A stretch of DNA of 64,000 bases, taken from NCBI RefSeq assembly GCF_010015445.1, contig NC_053127.1, positions 25,883,745-25,947,744 of the forward strand. Reading direction: 5' to 3'. Below, in pieces: positions 14,569 through 27,599 of this stretch; the first letter of the stretch is position 1, and each line of letters starts with the position of its first letter. The translations under genes and the position numbers were made by a program. This DNA is from Perca fluviatilis (Eukaryota; Chordata; Actinopteri; Perciformes; Percidae). The notes below the pieces were generated by a model. It did no database searches and was not told the origin of the DNA. It was given only the letters and a program-made list of their open reading frames with translations.

Positions 14569-14755
14569 CACTTCCTCTCTCCCTCTCTCCCTTGCTCTCT
14601 TTTTCTTTCTCCACCCAGCTGTAGATCAGGATACATGAATGCTGGGAAGGAGGATAGTGGGACAAATAAGAGAGAGGGAGAGGGAGAGGGAGACGGAATG
14701 TAAGGGAAAGAGAGAGAGAGAGAGCGAAAAAGAGAGAGAGGAGGAGGGGGAAAAA
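14569..14755. promoter_or_regulatory. pyrimidine/purine inverted tract, candidate insyn2 promoter region
   Basis: A CT-rich tract (14569-14616: CTCTCTCCCTCTCTCCC and similar) is followed after about 50 bp by a GA-rich tract (14670-14755: GAGAGGGAGAGGGAGAGGG, then GA repeats). The two are complementary and could form a hairpin or triplex. The location about 0.4 kb upstream of a plausible donor site at 15164 fits a promoter or first exon of the insyn2 gene, but no TATA box or start site was identified. Confidence 0.35.
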
Positions 14756-14759
14756 AAGG

Positions 14760-15163
14760 CAAGACATAGTAGGACAGAGAGTGTTGGAGGGCAGCAGTAT
14801 ACTGTAACATACTGCTGTGTTGTGATTATGGAGTGAGCATGGAGCAGCAGGACCAAAACAAGTGAAGATGGGGATACATTGAGGACACAGCTTGGCTTCA
14901 TGCCTGATCAATAAAAGGTAGATTAGTTCAAAATCTGAGCATTAGAAAAGAGGGCTCATTAACCAGCGCTGCTTTGCAGAACTGACTGTCTGCAGACTCC
15001 CCTGAGTTTGAATTCTACCACCAAGGGATTTGAAATATGAAGACAAAGTCACTACAAACCTTGAGGATCTATGAGGACAGAAAACTGAAAGCAGAAAACT
15101 AGCTCCTGACATTTGGACTCAAGAAAACAAGACATCTTGCAGCAGGATCAAGCAAACGCTAAG
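14760..15163 (+). other. insyn2b: candidate 5' untranslated exon of insyn2b
   Basis: The sequence runs to AACGCTAAG followed by GTATGC, a good donor at 15164. The next strong acceptor, TTACTTTTAG before 16331, begins the giant coding exon. No long open frame occurs here, so it would be a non-coding first exon. The 5' limit is a guess placed after the GA tract. RNA data would settle it. Confidence 0.35.
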
Positions 15164-16330
15164 GTATGCCGGCTAAACAGAATCACAAAAACACATTAGG
15201 TAGCAATTGTACTGAAGCCAGAACAGCCCTTTTCCTTTGTCCTGATCATTTAAAAAGTGTGTGGCACGTCAAGAGCATGTATATTTTTCCCCCACAAAGG
15301 GGAATTTAATGGTGTATTAACAGGGCAGGACAGTTATCACTTAGCGTGAGACGGTACAACAGACATAGGTCACTTGACTGAGCTTAAGTAACATTAGATG
15401 ACACGACAACCAAAATAGCAGTCCCTACAGGTAGAGTTTTTTTTTTTTTTGCAATTTTAACAACCCTGAATGAAGGCTGTTGATGAGGATGAAGAGGATA
15501 AAGGAGTGAGGGGAACCTTGTCATAATGGGTTTGCATGACATTCTTGTCATAAATCAATGCTTGCGAACACAAACACACATTCACACTGTATTTTTAGTG
15601 TATAATAAGCTGTCCATATGCAAAAATACACACATCGTCGCCCTGTCGTCGACTACCGAACTGTTGTTGCGTAAATCATTAAAATGACCTCTTGCACACA
15701 CAATATTGGCACTTGTGAATCCATGGGTGGCATGGACACACACACACAACACCACCTCTGTAAAAGGGTGTCCCAGTTGAATGCACACAAAGCTTAATGA
15801 AGTCTATAGTATCAGTGTACATATAATAATAAACATTATGGCCTCTTTCCAAGGTGAGCTGAATCTGGAGGACAACAGAGTGGAAGCTGATTGCTATGAC
15901 AAACATTTCAATGAGAGAGAGTTCACAGGAGCTAGCTTTTGAATTTTATTCCACAATAAATTATTCTTTGTGCTGTCAGAAATTGAGAGGGGATCTGTGC
16001 ACTATGTTTGAAATGCTAATACAATACAGAAAACACAGCCTCCCCTTATTATCAGCATTAACAGATTACCATTCCTATTTCTTATCCAGCCACACTATGT
16101 CAGGAAAGTTTAAAAGTGAGAGCGTAATTCTTTCCGTCTTATCTCAAATCTGCAATTGATTTTTGACAAGCCTACAGCCGTTATCCTTCATTTCTGCAGC
16201 ATTGAAGCAGTTCCTTGTCTCATTTCTAGCTCTGTGCATTGATTCAACTTGTCCTGCTTACTCATGGATTTCTTTCACAGCACCATCGCAAATGCCTCTC
16301 ACTGTAAACTTGTTCCTCTCTTACTTTTAG

Positions 16331-16400
16331 ACGGATGTAATGGTGCGGAAACACTGCCGCTCTCTCGAATAATCAGACTTTTGAGTCAGCCAGACAAGGG
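16331..16400 (+). promoter_or_regulatory. insyn2b: 5' UTR segment with upstream ORFs before insyn2b start
   Basis: After the acceptor TTACTTTTAG there are two upstream ATGs: ATGTAA at 16335 (start directly followed by stop) and ATGGTGCGG at 16340, which opens a 10-codon frame ending TAA at 16370-16372. Both lie out of frame with the main start at 16401. Such uORFs commonly lower translation of the main frame (general knowledge); an effect here is inferred. Confidence 0.45.
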
Positions 16401-19400
16401 ATGGGGAGACGAGCGGCTGACCTGACAACTCCGGTTCCAGTTTTAGGTGTCCCTGCCCTGTTTGGAGTGCGTGGTTGGAGGACAACAGGAGGGGACAGAA
16501 CCGGAGGAGTCCTGCTGCAGACTTGGGGACCTCAGTGCAGCGTTGGTGTTCAGACGTCCCCAGGGATAAGCAGACCATCCGCCCAGCACGGTGGACAGCT
16601 AACTGATACGCTCTCGACGCCATCAAATATCATTACTCAAACATCCAACAGCTATATTACCAAGGAAACGGAGTACAAGGATATATCACTTTTAACAAAG
16701 AGTGACAAGGAGAAAAGGGCTATTTTAAAACAGAAAAGTGGGGAATCCAGAACAAAAAAGGAAGTGACTTTCAAAGCACTTGGAGGTGAGGCCTCTAAGG
16801 ATGTGGCCTTCAGTCAGAGGAACAGTTGTGGGACTTATTGCTATGCGAGGGCAATCAAGACCAACCCACACTTTGCAGGGAATATAACCAATGTCAGGCC
16901 AAAATTGAAATCTGCTGCCCGCTACACCAATGGCAGCGTGGTTGATTCTGAGGCGATAGGTGGAATTAGCGTTCATAACGATGAAGCAGAGCCTGTTAAA
17001 AATGCAAACTCTCATGTAAGAGACCAAACCAGACTGCAAGGTCATTATGCAGAGCGGTGTGGGAAGACGCTGCTGTTATCTGCTGCCCGACCTTTCGGTA
17101 TGCCACAAAAAATATGCAGCCATTGCGGTGGCAGACAGTCTACAACCACCGGACTTGTGACTTTGGGGGAGAAAAGCTCTACTACTGATGATTGTCTTGG
17201 AGAGAAACCATTTAAGTTGACCGCGCTCTCGACTACCACACATGTCCAGATGCCCCTTATCGAGAAAAACCTTAAGCCAAGCCATCATGAAATCTCAGAG
17301 AGCATCACAAACATAGACAAAAGGACACACAATAATCCACAACTTTTATATTTTAGTGAAGAACTAAAGTACGGAAAAACACCACACCCATCATGCCCAG
17401 TGCACTCTAGGGACAATTTGGTCACTTTGTCACAGTCACACGCTGCCAGTGATGCAACATCCCCTCAACCCACAACTATCCTACATGCTAAAACCATCAC
17501 TGTCACTAAAGCAACTATTGAAACACGACAAGAGGATGCCAGTATAAAATCGTTCGCGAAACCATCACAGGACAGTAAGATCCCCCGACCGACGAGTCTC
17601 ATGTTGACTCCACAGATGGCCACAGCTACTAAACCAAACAACCCACATTCACACACTTATCCTAAGCACTTAAAAATATCACAACACAACTCGTCGCAAC
17701 ATAATGTCCCACTAAATGTATGTGTGGCTATACACGCTACACCTGAAAATGCTCTGTCGTCACCTTCACACACATTCATTGCCAACACACGCACTACAAC
17801 CTTTAACACTGCACCGATGTCTACTAAAAATATACTCGCTAAAGTTGCAAATGCTCAACATGAAACGCACGCAGCGCGAGTAAACATAGCAATAAATACA
17901 ACTGATAGGCCACAAATGACACCTAAATCTCCCATCGCATCACTGACAGCCAATGCATTAGACCCCATTCATAAACCGGAAACAACTGCACAGCTTACAT
18001 CTGCAAGTCCACCACATACCTCACGTGATCCAGGTCACACACCACCAATAACGGCATCCTCAACTATCGACAGCAAATCACCAGGCAAAGCATCTTTAAT
18101 TGACACAGTAATGGACTCAGCTGGATTCCCCACACCACGCCCAACTACACCACATCGACTTCTCAGCACTGTTATCCAACATAGCACTTTGAATCATAAA
18201 TCTAATTCAGATCAAACTACGCATACCAGCACTAAACATAAATTTGTGGCTCCACAAATTCACCAAATTCAACGGAACTCCTCAAATTCTGAACCGACAC
18301 TTCGTGTTTCTACAGCATCTCTAAACGCAACACCAAGTTCAGTGAAACCCCTAGACTCAAGAGCTAGGTTGCCTTCAAGTGCAGCTCCCAGTCACACATC
18401 AACATACAGCAGCACTCTATACAAAAATAAAGCCCTCAGGTACTCCTCAATCAATCAGAGAAATGCACCCCCCACAGCCTCCACCTCTTTATCTACATTG
18501 ACAGGAAACCAAAGTAATGTCTGTGCATCAGGTACAACTTCACTTCAATCAGCAGACACAACACAACACAACAAAGATCTTAGTCATAATAAGGCGCCTC
18601 GAGTAAATCAATCTGATCACACACAAGAAACAGACAGCAGAACTCAAACCGGTAATGAATCGGGTGTTTGCAATGTTTTTAATCAGGAAAACTCCACAAC
18701 AACTCCAGTTTCATTATCTGAGCCGCTAAATGTGTCAAAAAATCATAACAGAGGCAGTGATGCGAGCACCCACTATCCTCAACCAACCATTATTCCCAGT
18801 ACTGAATCACATACTGATAAAAACAAATCCAGTGGTAATCTAATCAATGAATTAGCTGTGCATGAGTCGAATGACCATGAAAATTCAAATCTGTCCCAGG
18901 TCACCAACCTTCAGAATTACATTTCCCTAATTAAGTCAAGCAGCTCTTGTCCGCAGGGTTGCATAAACACAGAACAACAAAGGCTCGCACATTATCAAGG
19001 GTACACAGAAACACAACATGAGGGACACTGTGCTACATGCCCATCAGTAAAAACAGCCCAGGAGACAGATTCAAATACAGAACAGTTTGCTTTGGGTGTA
19101 TCAGTCAGGCATGCCAATATTAAGCTGAAATCCAATGCAGATAAACAGACACTTCCCAATTATTCAACACCCTCTGCCAAAGCACAAACAAACTGTGAGC
19201 CCACTATTTCATCACTGGAAAACACTGGTGCACACCCCAAAATCAAACTTTCAGTCCACCAAAATTCTGATTCAGATACTTCATCACTACCACAAGCACA
19301 CACAAGTCCAGAGCTTTCATTCACTACAACAGTCCCTTTTAACAGCGAGGGATTGCCTTGTACGCACACAGGCCCTGAATGTAATTCCATACTGCCATCA

Positions 19401-19702
19401 TCAACAATGCACTTGGCATCCCTTGCCCGACTCCAATCCTGCGAGGCAGAGGCAATTGTCAAACTGGATTCAAAGTTTAGCCCTGCTCCCCCTCTGCCGT
19501 GCCCAGAGGACACCAGCCTGGCTCACTCCCACCCAGCTGCTGCAGCCCTGTTGCTGCCTCCTTCCCCACAGTGCTGCAAATCAGCAGCCCTACAGCAGAG
19601 GCTCGAGAGTGTGGAGGCCAGCCTGGCAGCAAACAAGGACAGGATCACTACTCTGCTTAACATTATCCATGACCTGGAGACGTGCCACTCTCCCAGCAGC
19701 GG
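16401..19702 (+). CDS. insyn2b: INSYN2-family inhibitory synaptic factor, giant coding exon 1
   Basis: This exon encodes residues 1-1100 plus two bases of codon 1101 of a predicted 1198-residue protein. INSYN2 proteins (formerly FAM196) are linked to the gephyrin scaffold of inhibitory postsynapses. Recognition rests on the C-terminal part: a coiled-coil segment, LQQRLESVEASLAANKDRIT followed by TLLNIIHDLE (about 1065-1095), then exons 2 and 3 with conserved family blocks. Near the N-terminus GVQTSPG matches a short family motif. The rest is Ser/Thr/Asn/His-rich, repeat-poor and predicted to be disordered. The start is the first in-frame ATG after the stop at 16338; the acceptor is at 16330/16331. 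The exon ends AGCGG before GTAAGA. Mammalian INSYN2 proteins are roughly 480-540 residues, so this one is about twice as long. INSYN2A is an alternative; INSYN2B is favoured by the KCNIP1/HRH2 synteny. Confidence 0.85.
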
Positions 19703-21083
19703 GTAAGAGGATGTTAGAGTGTGTGTGTGTGTATATGCATGTGTAAGTGCGGTAGGGCAGGTGAAATGATTCCTCTAGTGTAGTGTTTTACTTGTGTTAC
19801 TTATAGACTCACAACTGAATTATTCCAAGATGCGTCTTAAACATTTACCTTATTGTTTAACCATAATACAAAACCTGCAGGGTCTGATATGAATGAACTA
19901 TTAATATAAACTATATTCAGTCCAATACAGGTATAGCGGTTTGCCAGAATCTGGCCTACATCATTACTTTAAAAGCTGTCCTGCAGTGCTGATCTTTGAC
20001 GTTCCAGTCACTCGTCACTTGCAATAACTGAAACCACTCGTGAACTTTTCAACTATTTGGCAAACTGCAGTGATTTACATATAAAAAAAAACTTTTGCTT
20101 GTGTGTGTGTAATTATATCTTTATGATTATGCAGCCATAATTGAGTGGGCTACTGTGATGGCAATAACAAACCATTTACATTTAGAGAAAACCAGGCTCT
20201 TTAAATACTTATAGTTTGCACCTGAAGACACTCTTAAAAGGTAGACATATGTTTTTAAATAACCAATATAGCACAGATCAGTTTTATTTTCCACCCCTAT
20301 TTGTTTGTAAAATAACAAAGTGACAGATTATGGCAGTGCATGTTTGTCAGATATGTGGTCGTCCTGTCATCCTGATTCATTGTGAAAAATTGTTTTCCTC
20401 CCAATGTAATTTGTAAATGGCAAAATTGTTTTAAAAAATAATTTGCAAGACATTTGGTCCTAGAGTTCATTTAGACGCAGCAAATTGTCAAGTGCCGCTT
20501 TGTAGAACATTGACTTTCTGCTGACATTGAACCAATATCCACATGGGAAATAAAGCCTTAACAAGAAACAAATTGTACCATTTATTACATACACTATGAT
20601 ATGACAAGTTGCACAAATACCTTTTACAGGCAAACATACTGATAAAATGTAATGAAGCTGGCTCTGTGACCAATATACATATGCCATAAATCAGGGATCA
20701 TAGTGTGATGATGTGAAGCCTTAACATTGTTACAAATTTTCAAAAAGGTCCGTGGTTGTGTGGCTGACTGTGACAGAAACCTACTTGGGCATTTCAAGAG
20801 GGCACTTCTCGGTGAGATTTATTAAGCCGTATAACTCTTCTGGGACAAATAACAGGAATTAAAACTGCCTTCTGGCAATGTGTCTCTGTCAATCATTCTC
20901 ATCTACTGCAGTGTGCTAATAAGTTGTGACTGCCTCCGAGGTCATGTTTCAGAATAACCAACTCCTAATAACCATCTGATGTCTGACACAATGCATGTTA
21001 TACAGCCCATCTCTGCCAACAGCAGTCTGAATGAAAATCAGACAAAGAGCATAAGTGGAGTGCATATTAAATTGTGAATTTGA

Positions 21084-21224
<141 letters not shown>

Positions 21225-23027
21225 TGAGATAATAGTGAAATTGCCAATTTTGCCTGCATGCAGTGTTTGAACTGATAAGTGATCAGAGCAGCTCCAGAAT
21301 TCAGCTCTTGCCGAGAATAGAAAACTATGGTTTCAGAATATCATAAATATAGTATGGTATCGCTTTGTGTTACTGCTTTGTGTTGATTATAGGCTGGAGC
21401 AGGAAGCCGTCATTTAGATAAAATGAAAAATGTGTCTGGGGTTTGAGATATTGAGACGTGAGATATCTTCAAAAGGATATTAAGAAAGCAATTACAACTA
21501 AATCAATATTTTAGAACGACACTACGTATAATAGACTTATTATGAACTGCTACAGAATGAGTGCTACATTACTGAGACAAAAAATAAATGTAACATAACA
21601 TGGATTTCAATGAATTCACTCTATTTAACATTTGATGAACGGACAGCAGTGGGACCATGCAGGGATATTTTAAAATATAGGTTTTATTTTAAGTTTCTCT
21701 TGTGCTTGAGACACACAACTCAATAAGGTTGCGCCCATTTGCCATATCAGTTGCCAAGCAGATCTTTGCCAGCCTGTCCACTTCACTTCACTGAAAATTA
21801 ATGACTTACTGTATGGGCAGCTTACTAAATGAAAAGCTCTGTACTGCTCATTTGTTTCTCGCCCAGAATACATAGGGAGATACATATTCCTCTCTGAACA
21901 AATCATAAATCTTTTGGACCAAATGTCAAATTTAAGCACTGACTGTATGTGACTCAATCTATTCACACAGCAGATTTATGGAGACAGAGATGCACTCTCT
22001 AAAATCCAAACTAGTAAAGAGGAAGTTGTGCCCAAGCAGCCTGCTGCATAGATTCGTAAAGATTTATAATGATCACTTTACTGGAGTCATGTTAGCATTG
22101 TTAATTTGCATACAAGGTAATTTCATGTCATATAGAAATATATTTAAACAGATCAGGAGAGCTGTGGGAGAATTTATCTAAAATAGCGTTATCTTAAAAT
22201 GAGACGTTTGGCATTTATATGTTTTCACATCCTGCAGCTATTTGAAGCAATTTAAATTTAAAGGTAAAAACCAGTCATTTTCATTTAATTAAAGAAAGAT
22301 AATGACATGATTTTAATATTTATACCAATTCCATTTAAGCTGTAGTGTATGAAGACTTATCGTGCAATAGTGGTTAGCTCTAATATTCCAACTTTGATCT
22401 CCGTTTGCACCCATTAGTTGAAATGTTGCATCAGTTGGACACAATGGAAAAATAAAAAACAATTGTCCCAGAAACACTGTATTTGAAAGGAGGCTAAGAA
22501 ATCCAAGTCTTCTCATCAACTTTTGGAGAGAAAAAAATGCCTCATGCTCTACAAAGCAAAACCTAAAACGGTCTTTATCTTGAAATGTTCAAAACATTCG
22601 TCTTGATCTACTTATTTTCAAAACCGCTTTTGCATGACAAAAAGATGTTACGTAAGTTGATTTGCTGACTGGTGTGTGTTGGCATGGGGTCCTTGAAGGC
22701 CAAGTGGAAGATAAGGAAATATGAACAAGATGTGTGCACCTTCAGAAAAAAAAAAAAAAAAGGATAGGCTGCCGGGTAATGTCTTCCTGCCTGAACCAAT
22801 CAACCACTTTGAACTCTGACAAGTGCAGAGCTTCCCACATGAGTACCACAAAGTGAAGTGTAGCTACAAAAGCTTGATGCATAATTGAAAAATAATCTGG
22901 TAATGCAGATCCGACAAAACCTAAACATTCCCTAGCAAGAGCTGAATGTGACATATTCTTTTGTCATTTCACATCTGTGTTTTGGTGGGGGATTTAGTAA
23001 TTTAGGGCTGCATATCTGTCTATCCAG

Positions 23028-23247
23028 TGTGGAGTATGACTTCAGGCAGCAAGAACGACGCTTCTTGGAGGTTCTGAACCATTCAGCAAGAGGAAATCAG
23101 GCTTTCTCCTTGCACCTATCCCAGCCCCTGAACTTCAGCCTGCTCAGAAATGTCATCATTAAGAGCTTAACAAAGTCAAAGGTGAGAAGCAAAAAGCTGT
23201 GTAAGACCCTGTTCAAATGGCCGCCCAGGAAAATCCAGAAAGTGTAG
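23028..23247 (+). CDS. insyn2b: INSYN2-family protein, last coding exon
   Basis: After acceptor TATCCAG, the exon completes a Ser codon and reads VEYDFRQQERRFLEVLN, the family's signature block, then a lineage-specific linker and a basic tail (KSKVRSKKLCKTLFKWPPRK) ending at TAG 23245-23247. Mammalian members also end in a short Lys-rich tail. The exon supplies residues 1126-1198. The high conservation of VEYDFRQQE next to the divergent tail is consistent with a constrained binding or folding segment. The three-exon model gives one continuous frame across both introns. Confidence 0.88.
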
Positions 23248-23689
23248 ACCTCTCAACAATGCCTGTGTGCTGTTTAGTAGCCAATTGCCTGTGTTACAAG
23301 TGACCAGCAGAATCCTTTGCAGAGGACTCTTACTATCCCCTTCCTACTCATAGAGAGGTTACTCTGAATTAGGATCATACCCAGTAGAGTTCCACTCTCC
23401 TGCACATTGTTGAGGCTGATGAACATGATTTTGTACTCAAAATTGCCCGTGATCTTTGTGACTGTCAGCTAGTATCATCCATTAGGAATTCTTTATTTTG
23501 CATTTGAGAGTTAATGTTATTTTGTTTTCAACACGCCTGCTTAAAATGTAGGGCTAACCACAGCCACATATTTCTTTATCTAATTTTACATTTGATATTC
23601 TGTTATGCAATGTTATGATTAATGCACTGTGAGTTCCAGTTGATGTTACATTTCCTCTTCAATAGCCCCCCCTTATCTGCTTCTCCTAA
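23248..23689 (+). other. insyn2b: probable 3' UTR of insyn2b
   Basis: Non-coding sequence directly follows the stop. No polyadenylation hexamer with good context was seen before the MITE at 23690, so the transcript may read through that element to AATAAA at 24536-24541. Confidence 0.4.
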
Positions 23690-24384
23690 GGGCGCTTTCA
23701 CACCTATAGTTCGGTGGACTTGGTGCAATTTGGGGGTGAAGTTGCAACATTTTAGCATTTTTCATTTGGTTCGGTTTGCTTTCACACTGCACTTTGTCAA
23801 CCGCATCAAACACTGTAAACAAATATGTCACGCAATCGTAACGGTCGCTTGTTTATTGGACAGAATATCCGAAACTCGCCGACACTTCTGGTCTCTGAAA
23901 AAAATGGAACAACACCAAATTTATAATGTCTTGGGTTTTCTGGTTCTGCTTTAGTGTTTGTAATATTTTAGAAGAAGGCAAACAATGTGAGCAGCTGACA
24001 GACAGCGAGGGATGGAGAGAGACGATGATGTGTTGTCACACAGACGACCAGCGATGTGTGGTCAGAACAGCTTATGGATCTGAAAGTTATCATCCCTTAA
24101 ATCATATACAAGTCCGTAAATTGTGTGCAAGGTTGAAATTGCAGGCTAGTAAATGCATTGTTTTTGGTCCACTTTCTGTATTTGGGTCGGATCGCGTTCT
24201 CACCTAAAGTGAACCGAACTGTAGTTCACTTGAGCGAACCGAGACCCCCGTTTTCAAGCGGACCAGAGTTTGTTTGTTTGATTCGGATGAGCTTTCACTT
24301 GAGCCCAAATGAACCGGACTACCCGACCAAACGCTCCAGGGTTCGTTTTAAACGGACCAAACGACCTAGGTGTGAAAGCAACCC
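23690..24384. mobile_element. MITE with GGGCGCTTTCACACCTA ends in insyn2b 3' region
   Basis: The left end is GGGCGCTTTCACACCTATAG and the right end, reverse-complemented, is GGGTTGCTTTCACACCTAGG, a terminal inverted repeat. Inside, GGTTCGGTTTGCTTTCACAC and GATGAGCTTTCACTTGAG are sub-terminal repeats of the same motif, a structure seen in many non-autonomous DNA transposons. No clear target duplication was found (left CCTAA, right AAGAC). There is no transposase. It probably sits in the insyn2b 3' UTR. Confidence 0.7.
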
Positions 24385-24535
24385 AAGACTAAATGTACAG
24401 TATGAAACAAGTTTTTGAATGGAATTATTTGGAAATGCAAAAATAAATCTGAATTTACTGACTGTTTGTGTAAATTTGTCCAGAGCGTTGTTTATATCTG
24501 AATGCTAAACTTCCCTTAGTACACTTAATGAATGA

Positions 24536-24541
24536 AATAAA
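24536..24541 (+). terminator. insyn2b: candidate insyn2b polyadenylation signal
   Basis: AATAAA at 24536-24541 is followed by GACACTTTTTTGGCTGAG and T/G-rich sequence. It is the first well-placed signal downstream of the insyn2b stop, about 1.29 kb away. Confidence 0.35.
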
Positions 24542-25364
24542 GACACTTTTTTGGCTGAGATGTACAGCTTCAGTGCATCTAAACCTTTTCACAAATGCGA
24601 ACTAGCTACTAAATAGAGAAACATTCATTATGCCTTCGCCAATTGTGCTGATGGTCTCCAAATCCCCAAACAATCTGAAGTTCATAAAAGGTTTCTGAGT
24701 AAAACAATGACATGACGAAAGGCTGCAATGAAGCGTGAGTCACAATCCAAATGTCCATGTGCACATGCACAAACCCATGAACACACTCATGGACACAGGC
24801 ACATGTAGGCAAACTACAGCAACATGAAACAAAACCTTGTGCATGGTTTTACTGAAGCTGTCATAAATTATTAATGCAAGGGGAGCATGAGATTTAGAGA
24901 ATTTTGGATAAAACCTCATTAGGAATGTATAAATAGTTTATTTGAGCAGTGAGCTAAGAAAATATTCTGATATTACTTTTTTGATCATAAAATACTTAGA
25001 TGCTTTAATTAAAATGCCTCCTAGAGGAAATACTGAAAATGAAATTCCGGCAACAATGGTACTAGAGGGAAAAGTGGGTCCACAGCAGATGTGACAGCAT
25101 TGTAGCCACATGCAGGTAGCAGATCTGCCACCAAGGTACATTTAACTACTGTAGGTGTAAGTGAGTGAGGGCTCTTTTTATCTAGAAATATAACAATGTA
25201 TGCATGCATACACAGCTGCAGAGAAAGCTGTGTGAGGTCTGAAAAATATAGTGTCGGCTGGGTCTGAGAACTACAAGTTTGAAAATTAAAGATATTTGGG
25301 GCATGGAGTTAGAAAGAAGTGAGCATACCAGACCTCTGTAGGCCGCTCCTCATCTCTGCTACTC

Positions 25365-25800
25365 GTAAATCGGATTTTCCGAGGTCAAAGTCGGAAACAC
25401 GCCCCCTGACCCCAGATTTCCGAGCTCGGAAATCGGGCAACCACCATGGATGTATTAAGAGAACCACGGAGTACCCCGAGCCAAAAATCCAACATGGCTG
25501 CTCCGTGTATCAACAGTTGTTAAAGCTGTAGTAACATAGTTATTAGCACTTCTGTCTTATTTGGGTCTCACTAAATCAGTTGTGTACACAGTCCTGTCCA
25601 ACTTCTATCTGTTGACATGTTGTTACGCTGTTTGTGTATGCAAAAAACAGCATAATGCATTGTTATAAACTGGCATTGCTAACAATGGCTAACCTGGCTA
25701 AAGCTAATGAAAACAATGAAAATCCGACTTGTTATGGAACGTATTCAACTCGGGTGTCACGCGTCATTCCCAGCTTTGGCTTCCGAGGTAAATGGAATGC
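25365..25800. repeat. probable MITE with diverged inverted ends
   Basis: CCGAGGTCAAAGTCGGAAAC on the left resembles the reverse complement of the right end (CTCGGAAGCCAAAGCTGGGA), and AATCGGATTTTC on the left has a partner, GAAAATCCGACTT, at about 25717. The inverted layout with no coding frame suggests an old non-autonomous DNA transposon. Limits and class are uncertain. Confidence 0.38.
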
Positions 25801-27599
25801 ACTATAACCACACACTTGTATCTCTGACTGATTTGTTGGAGGTCGAGTTGCATTGTGGGTACTATAGGCAAAAGATTTTGCAAAGGAAGAAGAATACGGG
25901 GAATAATAAAGGAAGATATTACTGGTTCTCCTGCATCGATTTTTAACCTTTTTGTTTTGACTGTCCATAGTGAGACTGACAATGCTAAAGGAATGTGACG
26001 CTAAATTGGTGCAGTACTCTCTAAACATAAGATAACATTTTTGATTGTGCCGTGCAGTTGTTCTGAAGGGCCTTATGTAAAGAGTTAAAACTAAATTATT
26101 TATTATTTATCATGTACTGTCAGAAATCATTCCAAAGACGGCGGTAGTATGTTTATGCAGTGTTTCCCAAGGTTTGTGAAAGATAAGGTGCACGTATTTG
26201 GCGGGTGTTTAGTGGTCCTCCCCTAAGAATAAGTTTTTCAATAAGAAAAATGCAATTTTACGTAATTTTGGAGCATTCTTGTTACCATATCAGTCTAAAA
26301 CGTTAGAAAACCTAGAGCAAATAATACATACATAACATTTAAAAAGCTTAGACAAAACTTAGACTAAAAAAGAAAGGTTCACTGGGGACAAACTACAATC
26401 ATTAGATCTAAGAAAAGTAATTTAGTTGCATTCATTCGGCTTAGGTGGCACCCAAAATAAGCCTTATAATGGTAGGGAAAACCCTGGCATGGTTGTAAGC
26501 ATAGGTGTAATTTAGAGGGGGAATAATAATCAAAACTGGCCAGTGCAACCCCCCACCCCAAAAATCTATTAGAATTTCCTTTACATAAATAAAGACATTT
26601 GCACCATAACTTGATGCAGAAAAGGCACAAATTGTTGCAGAAAAATTCACCAGAATGCAGAAAAGTGTTTGACGCTCAAAATTTCAATTTTGCTCAAAAG
26701 TGGAGATGTCAACTCCCCCAATGCTGAACCCAAAGTTACGCCCTTGGTTGTAAGTAATTGTGCATCATAAATCTAGCAAATCTTTTCTGCATGAGCCAAA
26801 AATGTACTTACTTTTTATAGATCTTACAATATTAGTTTCAAAGAGGCATTTTCATGAAACTTAGTAGTGCAGAAAAGACAACATATAAACTGGGATGACC
26901 ACACTTTCATGCTTGCTTATGCAGAAAGCTCTAAATTTTGACTTAGGAGATCCATTAAGACCCTGGAGTTCCCTGCCAACGGACTTGCCAATTTTGAAAA
27001 GTGGTACTACTACAATATTGCAGCAACAGCACTGCACTGAGTTCTAGAGCCAAAGACAAATGGGTCTATAAAATAAAACATAAACAAGCCAGACAACATA
27101 TTGCACTTATGCTCCATATCAAAAATGATCTTTCAGAGTGACTGAAACTACTTGTCATCCATGCATGTGAACATTAAAGACTTCAATTTTAAAATGGTTT
27201 GGCAAGTAGATAAATAACATCAGTTCAAACCCTCCCTATAGCTGTAAAGGTATCAGTGTAATTCACATAGTGCCAGAGAAGAACAATTCACTGTGTCTCA
27301 GTCATGTAATAACAGCAACAATATGGTTGTATTGCTTCTTTTGAAAGGTGGTTGAGCTGGGGGCAGATATTGGTGGAAATAACCTAATTAATACTAACAT
27401 GTCTGTTACGCCTCAGGAGATATGATTCAGCACCAGTCAGGCATGAAACTTCTGTCCTGCTGCACTTAAGATGTGCACAATTGTCTAAAGAATTGCGCAA
27501 AGAAGCAACTTAAGCAGTTTTTAAAGTAGAATGTTTCCCTCTACTGTAAGTGTTGGTTTCTATTTACCCACACATTTTATCAGTTCAAACCTGCATGTA
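25801..27599. other. intergenic, nothing recognised
   Basis: AT-rich sequence with no exon, RNA gene or clear transposon end. Short minus-strand open frames near 26379-26650 have no domain I can identify. Confidence 0.5.

Noticed and set aside
19135..19746. 203-codon open frame overlapping the end of the insyn2b giant exon
   Set aside because: It is in another frame of a compositionally biased, Ser/Thr/His-rich exon whose own frame continues into two conserved exons. Its product is low-complexity Gln/His/Pro with no domain.
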